From the NCBI GenBank assembly GCA_964481575.1, contig CAYZTR010000042.1:1-19724 (forward strand): DNA of 19,724 bases, read 5' to 3'. The notes under the pieces are model-generated. The model was not told the DNA's origin. It made no database searches and was given only the letters and a program-made list of their open reading frames with translations. Source of the stretch: UQRS01 sp964481575 (GTDB lineage: Bacteria > Bacillota > Clostridia > Oscillospirales > Acutalibacteraceae). Each line of letters begins with the position of its first letter. Position 1 is the stretch's first letter. Below are positions 5,302 through 11,793 of this stretch, piece after piece. A program made the translations under genes and the position numbers.

Positions 5302-6920
5302 CCTTTACGTATCCGGAAGCGGATGTGCCCGCTCTTTCACAGGTGGATTTCACCGTAGAGGAGGGGGAATTTTTGCTGCTTTGCGGCAGCTCCGGCTGCG
5401 GAAAAACCACCCTGTTGCGGCATTTGAAAACGGTGTTAACTCCGTATGGAACCCGAGAGGGGGAGATCCTGCTGGACGGTAAGCCCCTGTCGTCGTTGGA
5501 CGCCGGTTCCCAGGCAGCCGCCATTGGCTTTGTGCTTCAGGATCCGGAGGATCAAATTGTCACCGATAAGGTGTGGCATGAATTGGCCTTTGGCTTGGAG
5601 TCTCTGGGTACCGACCAGGCTACCATGCGTCTGCGGGTTGCCGAAATGGCAAGCTATTTCGGCATTGGCGACTGGTTTTATCGGCCGGTGGAGCAGCTTT
5701 CCGGCGGCCAGAAGCAGTTGCTGAATCTGGCTTCGGTCATGGCCATGCACCCGAAGATTCTGGTGCTGGATGAGCCAACCTCTCAACTGGATCCCATTGC
5801 TGCCCGGGAATTTTTAGAAACAGTGGCCAAGCTGAACCGGGAACTGGGGTTGACGGTTATTCTGTCGGAGCATCGTCTGGAAGAGGCGATGCCCTTGGCG
5901 GATCGGGTGGCGGTGTTGGAAGCCGGAAAACTGAGCCATCTGGGACGCCCTGCCGCTGTGGCAGAGTCTTTGTATCTGTCGGGCAGTTCTTTGTTTGCCG
6001 CTATGCCGGCTGCTGCCCGGATTTTTGCCGGAATGGCGGATCCTTTCCCCCTGACCGTGAAGGAGGGACGGCAATGCCTGCTTTCGCAGGTATCTCAGGA
6101 AACCAGATTGCCGGAATCCTCCGCAGTAGCTTCCGATACGCCGGTTCTGGAGCTTCAGGATCTCTGGTTCCGATACGAAAAAGACAGCCCGGATGTATTG
6201 CGGGGGCTGAATTTGGCGCTCTATCCCGGCGAAATGCTGGGAATTGTTGGGGGGAATGGCGCCGGGAAATCCACAGCCCTTTCGGTATTAACCGGCGCGC
6301 TGCGCCCCTACCGGGGCCATATCCGGATTCGGGGGCAGCGTCAAAAGCCCGGGTTTGACGGACACCAGATGGGAATCGGTGCTTTGGTGCAGTCTCCCAA
6401 GGCAATGTTTGTCAAGAAAACTCTGGCTTTGGATTTGGCAGAGGTGCTGGATGGCCCGGCCGAAGAAAGGGAGCAAAAGCTGCAGGCAGTGGTGCGGAAA
6501 ATGCAGCTGGAGCCGTTGCTGGAGATGCATCCCTTTGATTTGTCCGGCGGCGAGCAGCAGCGAGCCGCTTTGGCTAAGGTGTTGCTGACCGGCCCGGAGA
6601 TTTTGCTGTTGGATGAGCCTACCAAAGGCATGGATGCCGCCTTTAAGGCAACGTTTGGCGCTATATTGCAGCAACTGTGTAAGACGGGGGTTTCGGTGTT
6701 GCTGGTGACCCATGATATTGAGTTTTGTGCGGCATATGCCCACCGGGTGGGGCTGTTTTTTGATGGGAGCATCGTGTTGGAGAATGGACCTCGTGCCTTC
6801 TTTGGGGGAAATCATTTCTATACTACTGCTGCCAATCGTCTGGCCCGGGACCGTTTTCCCAATGCCATTTTAGCGGAGGAGGTACGGGACTTATGCCAAG
6901 ATCTGAACCGCGCTCAGTAA
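5274..6920 (+). CDS. ECF transporter ATPase, two fused ATP-binding cassettes (EcfA-EcfA')
   Basis: Hydrolyses ATP to drive the ECF transporter at the inner face of the membrane. At 548 residues it holds two complete ABC domains, where most Firmicutes use two separate proteins. Domain 1: Walker A GSSGCGKTT (38-46), Q-loop Gln89, signature LSGGQ (142-146), Walker B ILVLDEP (162-168), switch His200. Domain 2: GGNGAGKST (326-334), Gln373, LSGGE (423-427), ILLLDEP (443-449), His480. Every catalytic residue is present in both, so both sites should be active. A linker of about 60 residues joins them. AAAGGAGG (5259-5266) precedes the ATG inside the end of ecfT. Expression should fall when cobalamin is plentiful. 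Confidence 0.94.
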   Translation: MASLAVQHLTFTYPEADVPALSQVDFTVEEGEFLLLCGSSGCGKTTLLRHLKTVLTPYGTREGEILLDGKPLSSLDAGSQAAAIGFVLQDPEDQIVTDKVWHELAFGLESLGTDQATMRLRVAEMASYFGIGDWFYRPVEQLSGGQKQLLNLASVMAMHPKILVLDEPTSQLDPIAAREFLETVAKLNRELGLTVILSEHRLEEAMPLADRVAVLEAGKLSHLGRPAAVAESLYLSGSSLFAAMPAAARIFAGMADPFPLTVKEGRQCLLSQVSQETRLPESSAVASDTPVLELQDLWFRYEKDSPDVLRGLNLALYPGEMLGIVGGNGAGKSTALSVLTGALRPYRGHIRIRGQRQKPGFDGHQMGIGALVQSPKAMFVKKTLALDLAEVLDGPAEEREQKLQAVVRKMQLEPLLEMHPFDLSGGEQQRAALAKVLLTGPEILLLDEPTKGMDAAFKATFGAILQQLCKTGVSVLLVTHDIEFCAAYAHRVGLFFDGSIVLENGPRAFFGGNHFYTTAANRLARDRFPNAILAEEVRDLCQDLNRAQ

Positions 6921-7633
6921 CCGGGGATGTGCATCTGCCTCATCGAACCATCTTTGCGGCAGTGCTGATCCTGGTGGCTATCCCCGCCGTCATAGCAGTG
7001 GGGATTGTTGTCTGGGAAGACCGAAAGTATTATCTGACCAGCCTGTTAATTTTAGTGTTAGCCATGCTGCCCTTTATTTTGAAATTTGAAAAACGGAAGC
7101 CGCAGGCCAGGGAGCTGGTGTTGTTGGCGGTGATGACCGCCTTTGGCGTGGCCGGCCGTGTTGCCTTTTATATGCTGCCCCAGTTCAAACCGGTGCTGGC
7201 GCTGGTGATTATTACCGGTGTGGCCTTTGGTGGGGAAGCCGGCTTTATTACCGGCGCCATGACGGGCTTTGTTTCCAATTTCTTTTTTGGACAGGGGCCT
7301 TGGACGCCATGGCAGATGTTTTCTTTCGGTATCATCGGCTTTTTAGCTGGGCTTTTATTTGGGACCGGCCGGTGGAACCCTAACCGGATTCTCTTATGTG
7401 TGTTTGGCGGCCTGTCAGCTGTGGTGATTTACGGACCCATTATGGATACCGCGTCATTGTTTATGTTCGGCTCTGCTGTTACCTGGCAGGGATTGCTGAC
7501 CATGCTGGCCAGCGGGTTTATTTTTAATGTGATTCACGGGGCGGCTACGGTTGTGTTCTTGGCGGTGCTTTCCCAGACTCTGCTGGAAAAGCTGGAGCGA
7601 ATCAAGAAAAAATACGGTTTACTGGAAGCATAA
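6893..7633 (+). CDS. ECF transporter S component, probably for cobalamin or a precursor
   Basis: Substrate-binding membrane subunit of the transporter. The 246-residue protein has a six-segment S-component body, starting with ARELVLLAVMTAFGVAGRVAF and followed by the GVAFGGEAGFITGAMTGFVSNFFFGQGPWTPWQMFSFG stretch, a pattern common to ECF S subunits of the cobalamin/CbrT-like type. Ahead of it are two extra hydrophobic segments (about 18-40 and 46-65). The C-terminus is basic (KLERIKKKYG) and cytoplasmic. It starts 28 bases inside the ATPase gene, with AGGAGG at 6877-6882. The substrate call rests mainly on the cobalamin riboswitch at the head of the operon. A precursor such as cobinamide or dimethylbenzimidazole is possible; cobalt via CbiM is unlikely because the CbiM N-terminal motif is absent. 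Confidence 0.82.
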   Translation: MPRSEPRSVTGDVHLPHRTIFAAVLILVAIPAVIAVGIVVWEDRKYYLTSLLILVLAMLPFILKFEKRKPQARELVLLAVMTAFGVAGRVAFYMLPQFKPVLALVIITGVAFGGEAGFITGAMTGFVSNFFFGQGPWTPWQMFSFGIIGFLAGLLFGTGRWNPNRILLCVFGGLSAVVIYGPIMDTASLFMFGSAVTWQGLLTMLASGFIFNVIHGAATVVFLAVLSQTLLEKLERIKKKYGLLEA

Positions 7634-7683
7634 GCAGCGTTTGGAATGGGATGTGGCTCATCAAATGGAATGGGGCGTCCCAG

Positions 7684-7704
7684 GACAAAAAACTTGTCTT
7701 TTTT
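7684..7704 (+). terminator. Possible weak terminator after the ECF operon
   Basis: GACAA/TTGTC (7684-7688 with 7694-7698) around a short A-rich loop is followed by a T-run. The stem has only five pairs and overlaps the next promoter's -35, so it may be coincidental. No better terminator is visible after the S component. Confidence 0.3.
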
Positions 7705-7722
7705 ACTGGGGCATGTTATGAT
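7694..7722 (+). promoter_or_regulatory. Promoter of the HAD hydrolase gene
   Basis: TTGTCT (7694-7699), 17 bp, then TATGAT (7717-7722) with an upstream TGT making an extended -10. Start expected near 7729, about 65 nt before the ATG. Confidence 0.65.
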
Positions 7723-7793
7723 AACTTCGAAAACGGTTTGCAGATGTTGCTTGCCTGGCTTATTTTGAATTTTTCTGTACTTTGAGGTTTTTT

Positions 7794-8555
7794 ATGGAAC
7801 GTTATGCGATTTTCCTGGATATTGACGGTACTTTAACGGCAGGGTCACCGGTGCCGCCTGCTGAAAATGTGGAGGCCATCCGGGCCGCTCGAGCGGCCGG
7901 CCACCTGGTGTTTACCAATACCGGCCGCGCCATTGGTTTTGTGCCTAAAGAGGTGCTGGATGCTGTGACTTTTGACGGCTTTGTGGCAGGCGGCGGGTGC
8001 TATGTGACCCTGGGGGAGCAGGTGCTCTTTCGCCAGACCGTCTCCCGGGAAGCCTTGCTGGAGATCAGCGCTTTGTTCCTTCGTACCGGCCATCAAGCCA
8101 TTTGGGAAGGGGAACAGGACACCTTTTGTATGAATACCAGCCAACCGGATCCCTCCTGGCGCCCCGTGACCGCAGCCGCCCAGTTTGGGGTAGGCGGGGC
8201 GTATGACGGGATGCCGGTGTCCAAAATTACCATGGCCCCCTTGACGGAGGAAGAAAAAGCCCTCCTGTCCCGGTATTTTAAGGTCATTGAATTTCCCAAC
8301 TATGCCGAGGGGATTTCCTTGGGCTGCTCCAAGGCGCTGGGTCTCCGAAAGGTGTTGGAGGCCACCGGTATTCCCGTCAGCCATGCCATTGCCATGGGGG
8401 ATAGCCGGAATGATCTGGATATGCTGCAATTTGCCGGAATCGGCGTTGCCATGGGGAATGCCCCAGAGGAGGTCAAGGCCGTGGCCGATTACATTTCCTG
8501 CGATGCGGCAGATGGCGGCGTAGCTCGGGCAATTTATGAATTTGTGCTGAAATAA
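7794..8555 (+). CDS. Cof-type HAD-IIB family phosphatase
   Basis: A cytosolic phosphatase of the haloacid dehalogenase superfamily. The 253 residues carry all four HAD motifs: FLDIDGTL (nucleophile Asp9, acid-base Asp11), FTNTGR (motif II Thr), the Lys in GCSKALGLR (motif III), and AMGDSRNDLDML (motif IV). The region between motifs II and III (about 80-180) is the IIB-type cap domain, which sets substrate choice. Members usually act on sugar phosphates, nucleotides or flavin phosphates, and the substrate cannot be read here. The ATG at 7794 has GAGG six bases upstream; an in-frame TTG lies four codons earlier but without a usable site. It stands alone between its own promoter and that of tyrA. 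Confidence 0.9.
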   Translation: MERYAIFLDIDGTLTAGSPVPPAENVEAIRAARAAGHLVFTNTGRAIGFVPKEVLDAVTFDGFVAGGGCYVTLGEQVLFRQTVSREALLEISALFLRTGHQAIWEGEQDTFCMNTSQPDPSWRPVTAAAQFGVGGAYDGMPVSKITMAPLTEEEKALLSRYFKVIEFPNYAEGISLGCSKALGLRKVLEATGIPVSHAIAMGDSRNDLDMLQFAGIGVAMGNAPEEVKAVADYISCDAADGGVARAIYEFVLK

Positions 8556-8579
8556 TTTATTGCTTTAAAGTAAAAAAGC

Positions 8580-8608
8580 TTGACTTTCTTCTTGCGGTGG
8601 CGTATAAC
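8580..8608 (+). promoter_or_regulatory. Promoter of the prephenate dehydrogenase gene
   Basis: TTGACT (8580-8585), 17 bp, TATAAC (8603-8608), each one mismatch from consensus. Start expected near 8615. Confidence 0.7.
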
Positions 8609-8623
8609 TAGAACTGTGATCGC

Positions 8624-8642
8624 TGCCGCAGTTTTTTTGCGG
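8624..8642 (+). other. Hairpin in the tyrA leader
   Basis: GCCGCA and TGCGGC pair across a T-rich loop of seven bases, close to the predicted transcript start. It lacks a T-run after the stem, so it is not a terminator. It may just protect the 5' end; no T-box or Trp/Tyr-type attenuator is visible in so short a leader. Confidence 0.35.
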
Positions 8643-8667
8643 CTATTACAGTAAGGAGTCTGAAACC

Positions 8668-9513
8668 ATGCGTGAAATTAGAACAGTTGCAATTGTGGGA
8701 TACGGCCTCATTGGCGGTTCCCTGGGCCGTGCTTTGAAAAAATATACGGATTTGACCGTCCTGGCCATTAGCCGGAATGCAGAGGTCTTGCGGGATGTGG
8801 AGAAAACCGGAGCCGCAGATGCCTGTGGTGATGCAACGCTGCTGTCCCAGGCGGACATGGTGGTGTTGGCCCTCCCGCCCCAGGTGACAGTCAGTTATTT
8901 GGAAGCCCATGCGGCGGAAATGCAGCCCGGCACTTTGGTGACAGAGGTCTGCGGTATCAAACGCTGTGTGGTAGAGCCCTGTGAAAAATTATGTTTAGAG
9001 CATGGTCTTTGCTTTTTGGGTGGTCATCCTATGGCCGGCAAGGAACACAGCGGTTTTTATAACTCCACTCCGGATTTGTTTGTCCAGTCCTATTATATTT
9101 TAACGCCCACTGCACAGACTGACCCCGCTGCTTTGGACTTTATGAAGGGTCTTGCCGAAAAAATCAAATGTAAGGGTGTCACCGTTACAACACCGGAACA
9201 CCATGACCAGATGATCGCTTTTACCTCCCAGCTGCCTCATGTGTTAGCCAGTTCTTATGTGAGATCTCCTGAGGCCAGGGAGCATGAAGGCTATTCTGCC
9301 GGCAGCTATCGGGATGTGTCCCGGGTAGCCTCTGTGGATGAAAATCTCTGGTGTCATCTCTTTTTGAAAAATAAGGATTTCTTGTGTGAGGAAATCCAAG
9401 GGCTGGTGAACCATCTGCTGGATTATAAAGAAGCCATGGAGCAAAACGATGAAGAACGCCTGCGGCAGTTGGTGCTTATCGGCCGACAGATTAAAGAAGG
9501 TCTTCCCCAGTAA
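8668..9513 (+). CDS. tyrA: Prephenate dehydrogenase
   Basis: Oxidative decarboxylation of prephenate to 4-hydroxyphenylpyruvate with NAD(P), the committed step to tyrosine. The 281-residue protein starts with a Rossmann fold, VAIVGYGLIGGSLGRAL (GxGxxG), followed by ADMVVLALPP, the prephenate-binding GGHPMAGKEHSGF with the conserved His, and TSQLPHVLASS. The C-terminal helical dimerisation domain reaches about residue 275. There is no fused chorismate mutase and no C-terminal ACT domain, so feedback inhibition by tyrosine through ACT is not expected. Arogenate dehydrogenase activity cannot be excluded. AAGGAG lies ten bases before the ATG. No other aromatic pathway gene is nearby; it is a single-gene unit ended by the terminator at 9541. 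Confidence 0.94.
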   Translation: MREIRTVAIVGYGLIGGSLGRALKKYTDLTVLAISRNAEVLRDVEKTGAADACGDATLLSQADMVVLALPPQVTVSYLEAHAAEMQPGTLVTEVCGIKRCVVEPCEKLCLEHGLCFLGGHPMAGKEHSGFYNSTPDLFVQSYYILTPTAQTDPAALDFMKGLAEKIKCKGVTVTTPEHHDQMIAFTSQLPHVLASSYVRSPEAREHEGYSAGSYRDVSRVASVDENLWCHLFLKNKDFLCEEIQGLVNHLLDYKEAMEQNDEERLRQLVLIGRQIKEGLPQ

Positions 9514-9540
9514 ACAGAGCTTGCCCGGTAAAAAGAAAAG

Positions 9541-9584
9541 AACGGCAATGCAGCCTATGTTTTGAGCTGTGTTGTCGTTTTTTT
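9541..9584 (+). terminator. Intrinsic terminator of tyrA
   Basis: A 14-bp stem, including some G-T pairs, joins 9541-9554 with 9566-9579 around an 11-nt loop, and seven T (9578-9584) follow. Confidence 0.85.
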
Positions 9585-9835
9585 GCCCCAGCCAACGCTC
9601 CAGCCCAGCCAATTCCAGCCGAAACTTTAGATATCCGGTTGGAATAGTGGTTTTTCCTCTTGAATTTAGTTCTGTTCCGGCAGAACAGGCTGATACGTTA
9701 CTCATCTAGCTGGTACGCCACCCATCCGGCTGATACCGCTGGCGTCCCTTTTGGTTATCCGTATTGGCAGATGCTTTCGGATTTTTGTTGGTCAAAAATC
9801 GTCAGAAAATGGCAATAGAATGTGGGATTGCTTCC
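9585..9835. other. Gene-poor stretch with hairpins, no supported gene
   Basis: About 250 bases with no ribosome site, promoter or credible reading frame. The first part repeats CCAGCC several times. TTCCAGCCG (9613-9621) pairs with CGGTTGGAA (9636-9644), followed by five T at 9651. GTTCTG-TTCCGG-CAGAAC (9669-9686) is a second hairpin. The 20-bp repeats listed separately lie at 9689-9748. It could be a remnant of a repeat element or a small RNA locus; nothing decides between them. Confidence 0.5.
9689..9748 (+). repeat. Three imperfect 20-bp tandem units
   Basis: The units begin GCTGATACGTTAC (9689), GCTGGTACGCCAC (9709) and GCTGATACCGCTG (9729). Units one and two match at 14 of 20 positions and all six differences are transitions; the third shares mainly the first nine bases. 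They lie directly after the GTTCTG/CAGAAC hairpin. Function unknown. Confidence 0.4.
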
Positions 9836-9864
9836 TTTACAGAAAATGGAAATGCGGCTATACT
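9836..9864 (+). promoter_or_regulatory. Distal promoter upstream of the ABC exporter genes
   Basis: TTTACA (9836-9841), 17 bp, TATACT (9859-9864), each one mismatch from consensus. It would give the exporter mRNA a leader of about 175 nt rich in alternative pairings, for example GGCAAAAC near 9910 with a downstream GTTTTGTC. Confidence 0.5.
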
Positions 9865-9975
9865 AAATCCGTATGGAGTTGCGGCCCTTATGGCAGTTTG
9901 CCCGGTTCGGCAAAACCGCAAAGGTTGGGGCCGTTTTGTCCGGCAGAATTGTGCAATTTTTTGTCAGGATTTTTC

Positions 9976-10003
9976 TTTACTTTTTTGCTCACTCTGCTAT
10001 AAT
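9976..10003 (+). promoter_or_regulatory. Proximal promoter of the ABC exporter genes
   Basis: A perfect TATAAT (9998-10003) with TGC in front forms an extended -10. The -35 is weak (TTTACT, 9976-9981, 16 bp away). Transcription would start near 10010, about 35 nt before the ATG. Confidence 0.65.
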
Positions 10004-10044
10004 AGCCAAAGACCAATTTTCGAAGATGGAAAGGAGGGGACGTG

Positions 10045-11793
10045 ATGTTTGAACTTCGCTGGATGTGGCGGAATCTCAAAGGGAAGCGTCCCTATATCGT
10101 GGTGGGCCTTCTGTTGTCCTGCATTACCCAGGCCATGACGGTATTCATTCCGGCCTTGTCGGCCGTTTTGGTGGATGATGTCATCAACGGTGGCCAGTAT
10201 GACAAGCTGGTGCCTGTGCTGCTGGCCATGTGCGGTATCACCCTGGCCCGGACGCTGTTGCGGTACGGTATGACCTACTGCCTGGAGGTTTCCAGCCAGC
10301 ATTTGATCATGACCCTGCGAAATCATATTTTTGACACAGTGGTGCATCAGGAGCTGAAGTTCTATGATCGGAACCGGACCGGGGATATTATCACCCGGGT
10401 TACCGGCGATATGGAATACATACGCCATGTGGCCGCCTGGATTGATTTTACCTTTACTGATGCGGTTTCTCTGTTCCTGGCTACGGTGATTTACCTGATG
10501 ACGGTTAGCTGGAAGCTGACTTTGATGATGATGGCGGTTATGCCCATCATCGCCGTGATTTCTTATTTTTACACCAAAAAGATTCGCCGGGTCTATGCTG
10601 AATTGCGGCACCAGCTGGCCCAGTTGAATACAGTGGCCCAGGAGAATATCGCCGGTAACCGGGTGGTGCGGGCCTTTGCCCGGGAGGAGTATGAGATCCA
10701 GAAGTTTAATGAATACTCCCGCCAGTACCGTAAAGCCAACCTGTCGGCCAGCTATAAGTGGCAAATGGTGTCGCCTCTTATTGACCTGATTTCCAACGCC
10801 CTGTCCATTATTCTGGTGCTGGCCGGCGGCCTGATGGTTATCCGCGGCAATCTGAGCTACGGCGGTCTGGCCGCTTTTTCCGGCTTGATTGCTTCTCTGG
10901 CCAACCCCATGAAAAGCTTTGGTACGGTGCTTAACGATCTCCAGCGGTTCTTTACTTCGGCGGATAAGGTCATTGAAATTTACTATTCTAAACCCATTAT
11001 TGCCGACCGGCATGACGCCCGGAGTAAGGAGCGCCTGGAAGGGAAGATCACCTTTCAGGACGTGTCCTTTGCCTATGATAAGACCCCGGTGCTGTCCCAT
11101 TTAAATTTCACTATTCAGCCCGGAGAAACCATCGCCATTATGGGACCTACCGGTTCAGGCAAAACCACCCTGGTAAACCTGATTCCCCGGCTGTACGACT
11201 GTACCGGCGGGCAGGTGCTGTTGGATGATGTGAACATCCGGATGTGGAAACTGGATACCTTGCGGAAATCGGTGGGTATGGCTACCCAGGATGTTTTTCT
11301 GTTTTCAGATACGGTGAAATCCAATGTGGCTTATGGGGATGTGTCCCTGCGTCACGAAGAAGTGAAGGAATTTGCCCGTCTGGCTGCTGCTGACGATTTT
11401 ATTGAGGAACTGGAGTCGGGCTATGATACCGTCATCGGGGAACGGGGCGTTGGCTTGTCCGGCGGACAGCGGCAACGGATTGCCTTGTCCCGGGCTCTGG
11501 CGGTTCGGCCACCCATTCTCATTCTGGATGATACGACCAGCGCAGTGGATATGGAAACCGAGCATTTTATCCAGAACAGCCTGCAGCACTTGGATTTCCC
11601 ATGTACGAAGCTGATCGTCGCCCAGAGAATTTCTTCGGTGGAGCAGGCGGATCGCATCTTTATTCTGGATCACGGCACCCTGGAAATCGGCACCCATGAA
11701 ACCCTTGTGGCCAAGCCGGGGTATTATCGGGACATCTGCAGATTGCAGAATGTACCGGTGCCTCCGCTCCCGGAAGAAGGAGGTGAGGGCTGA
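10045..11793 (+). CDS. ABC exporter half-transporter with degenerate ATP site (heterodimer subunit 1)
   Basis: Type IV ABC exporter half, 582 residues: a six-helix membrane domain (about 15-300) then an ATPase domain (335-575). Walker A GPTGSGKT (367-374) and signature LSGGQ (471-475) are intact. However, Walker B reads ILILDD, with Asp496 where the catalytic Glu should be, and the switch position is Gln527 (VAQRISS) in place of His. These changes mark the non-catalytic partner of heterodimeric exporters such as BmrC/BmrD or TM287/288. The substrate is unknown; drugs, lipids or peptides are all exported by relatives. ATG 10045 is chosen over GTG 10042 because AGGAGG (10032-10037) has better spacing. 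The stop overlaps the partner's ATG (TGATG). Confidence 0.92.
   Translation: MFELRWMWRNLKGKRPYIVVGLLLSCITQAMTVFIPALSAVLVDDVINGGQYDKLVPVLLAMCGITLARTLLRYGMTYCLEVSSQHLIMTLRNHIFDTVVHQELKFYDRNRTGDIITRVTGDMEYIRHVAAWIDFTFTDAVSLFLATVIYLMTVSWKLTLMMMAVMPIIAVISYFYTKKIRRVYAELRHQLAQLNTVAQENIAGNRVVRAFAREEYEIQKFNEYSRQYRKANLSASYKWQMVSPLIDLISNALSIILVLAGGLMVIRGNLSYGGLAAFSGLIASLANPMKSFGTVLNDLQRFFTSADKVIEIYYSKPIIADRHDARSKERLEGKITFQDVSFAYDKTPVLSHLNFTIQPGETIAIMGPTGSGKTTLVNLIPRLYDCTGGQVLLDDVNIRMWKLDTLRKSVGMATQDVFLFSDTVKSNVAYGDVSLRHEEVKEFARLAAADDFIEELESGYDTVIGERGVGLSGGQRQRIALSRALAVRPPILILDDTTSAVDMETEHFIQNSLQHLDFPCTKLIVAQRISSVEQADRIFILDHGTLEIGTHETLVAKPGYYRDICRLQNVPVPPLPEEGGEG

Noticed and set aside
4157..7633. CbiMNQO-type cobalt transporter
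   Set aside because: The S component lacks the CbiM N-terminal metal-binding motif, and the small protein has a cleavable signal peptide instead of the two membrane segments of CbiN.
9669..9688. SOS (LexA/DinR) operator
   Set aside because: The palindrome is GTTC...GAAC, the reverse orientation of the Gram-positive GAAC...GTTC box, and it is distant from any promoter.
9764..10045. A 93-codon frame before the exporter genes
   Set aside because: It has no ribosome site, it reads through two promoters, and its translation has no protein-like pattern. Treated as noncoding.
9997..11100. A long minus-strand frame opposite the first exporter gene
   Set aside because: It is a shadow of a well-supported ABC exporter reading frame, rich in His, Gln and Gly as expected from the codon bias of the opposite strand.
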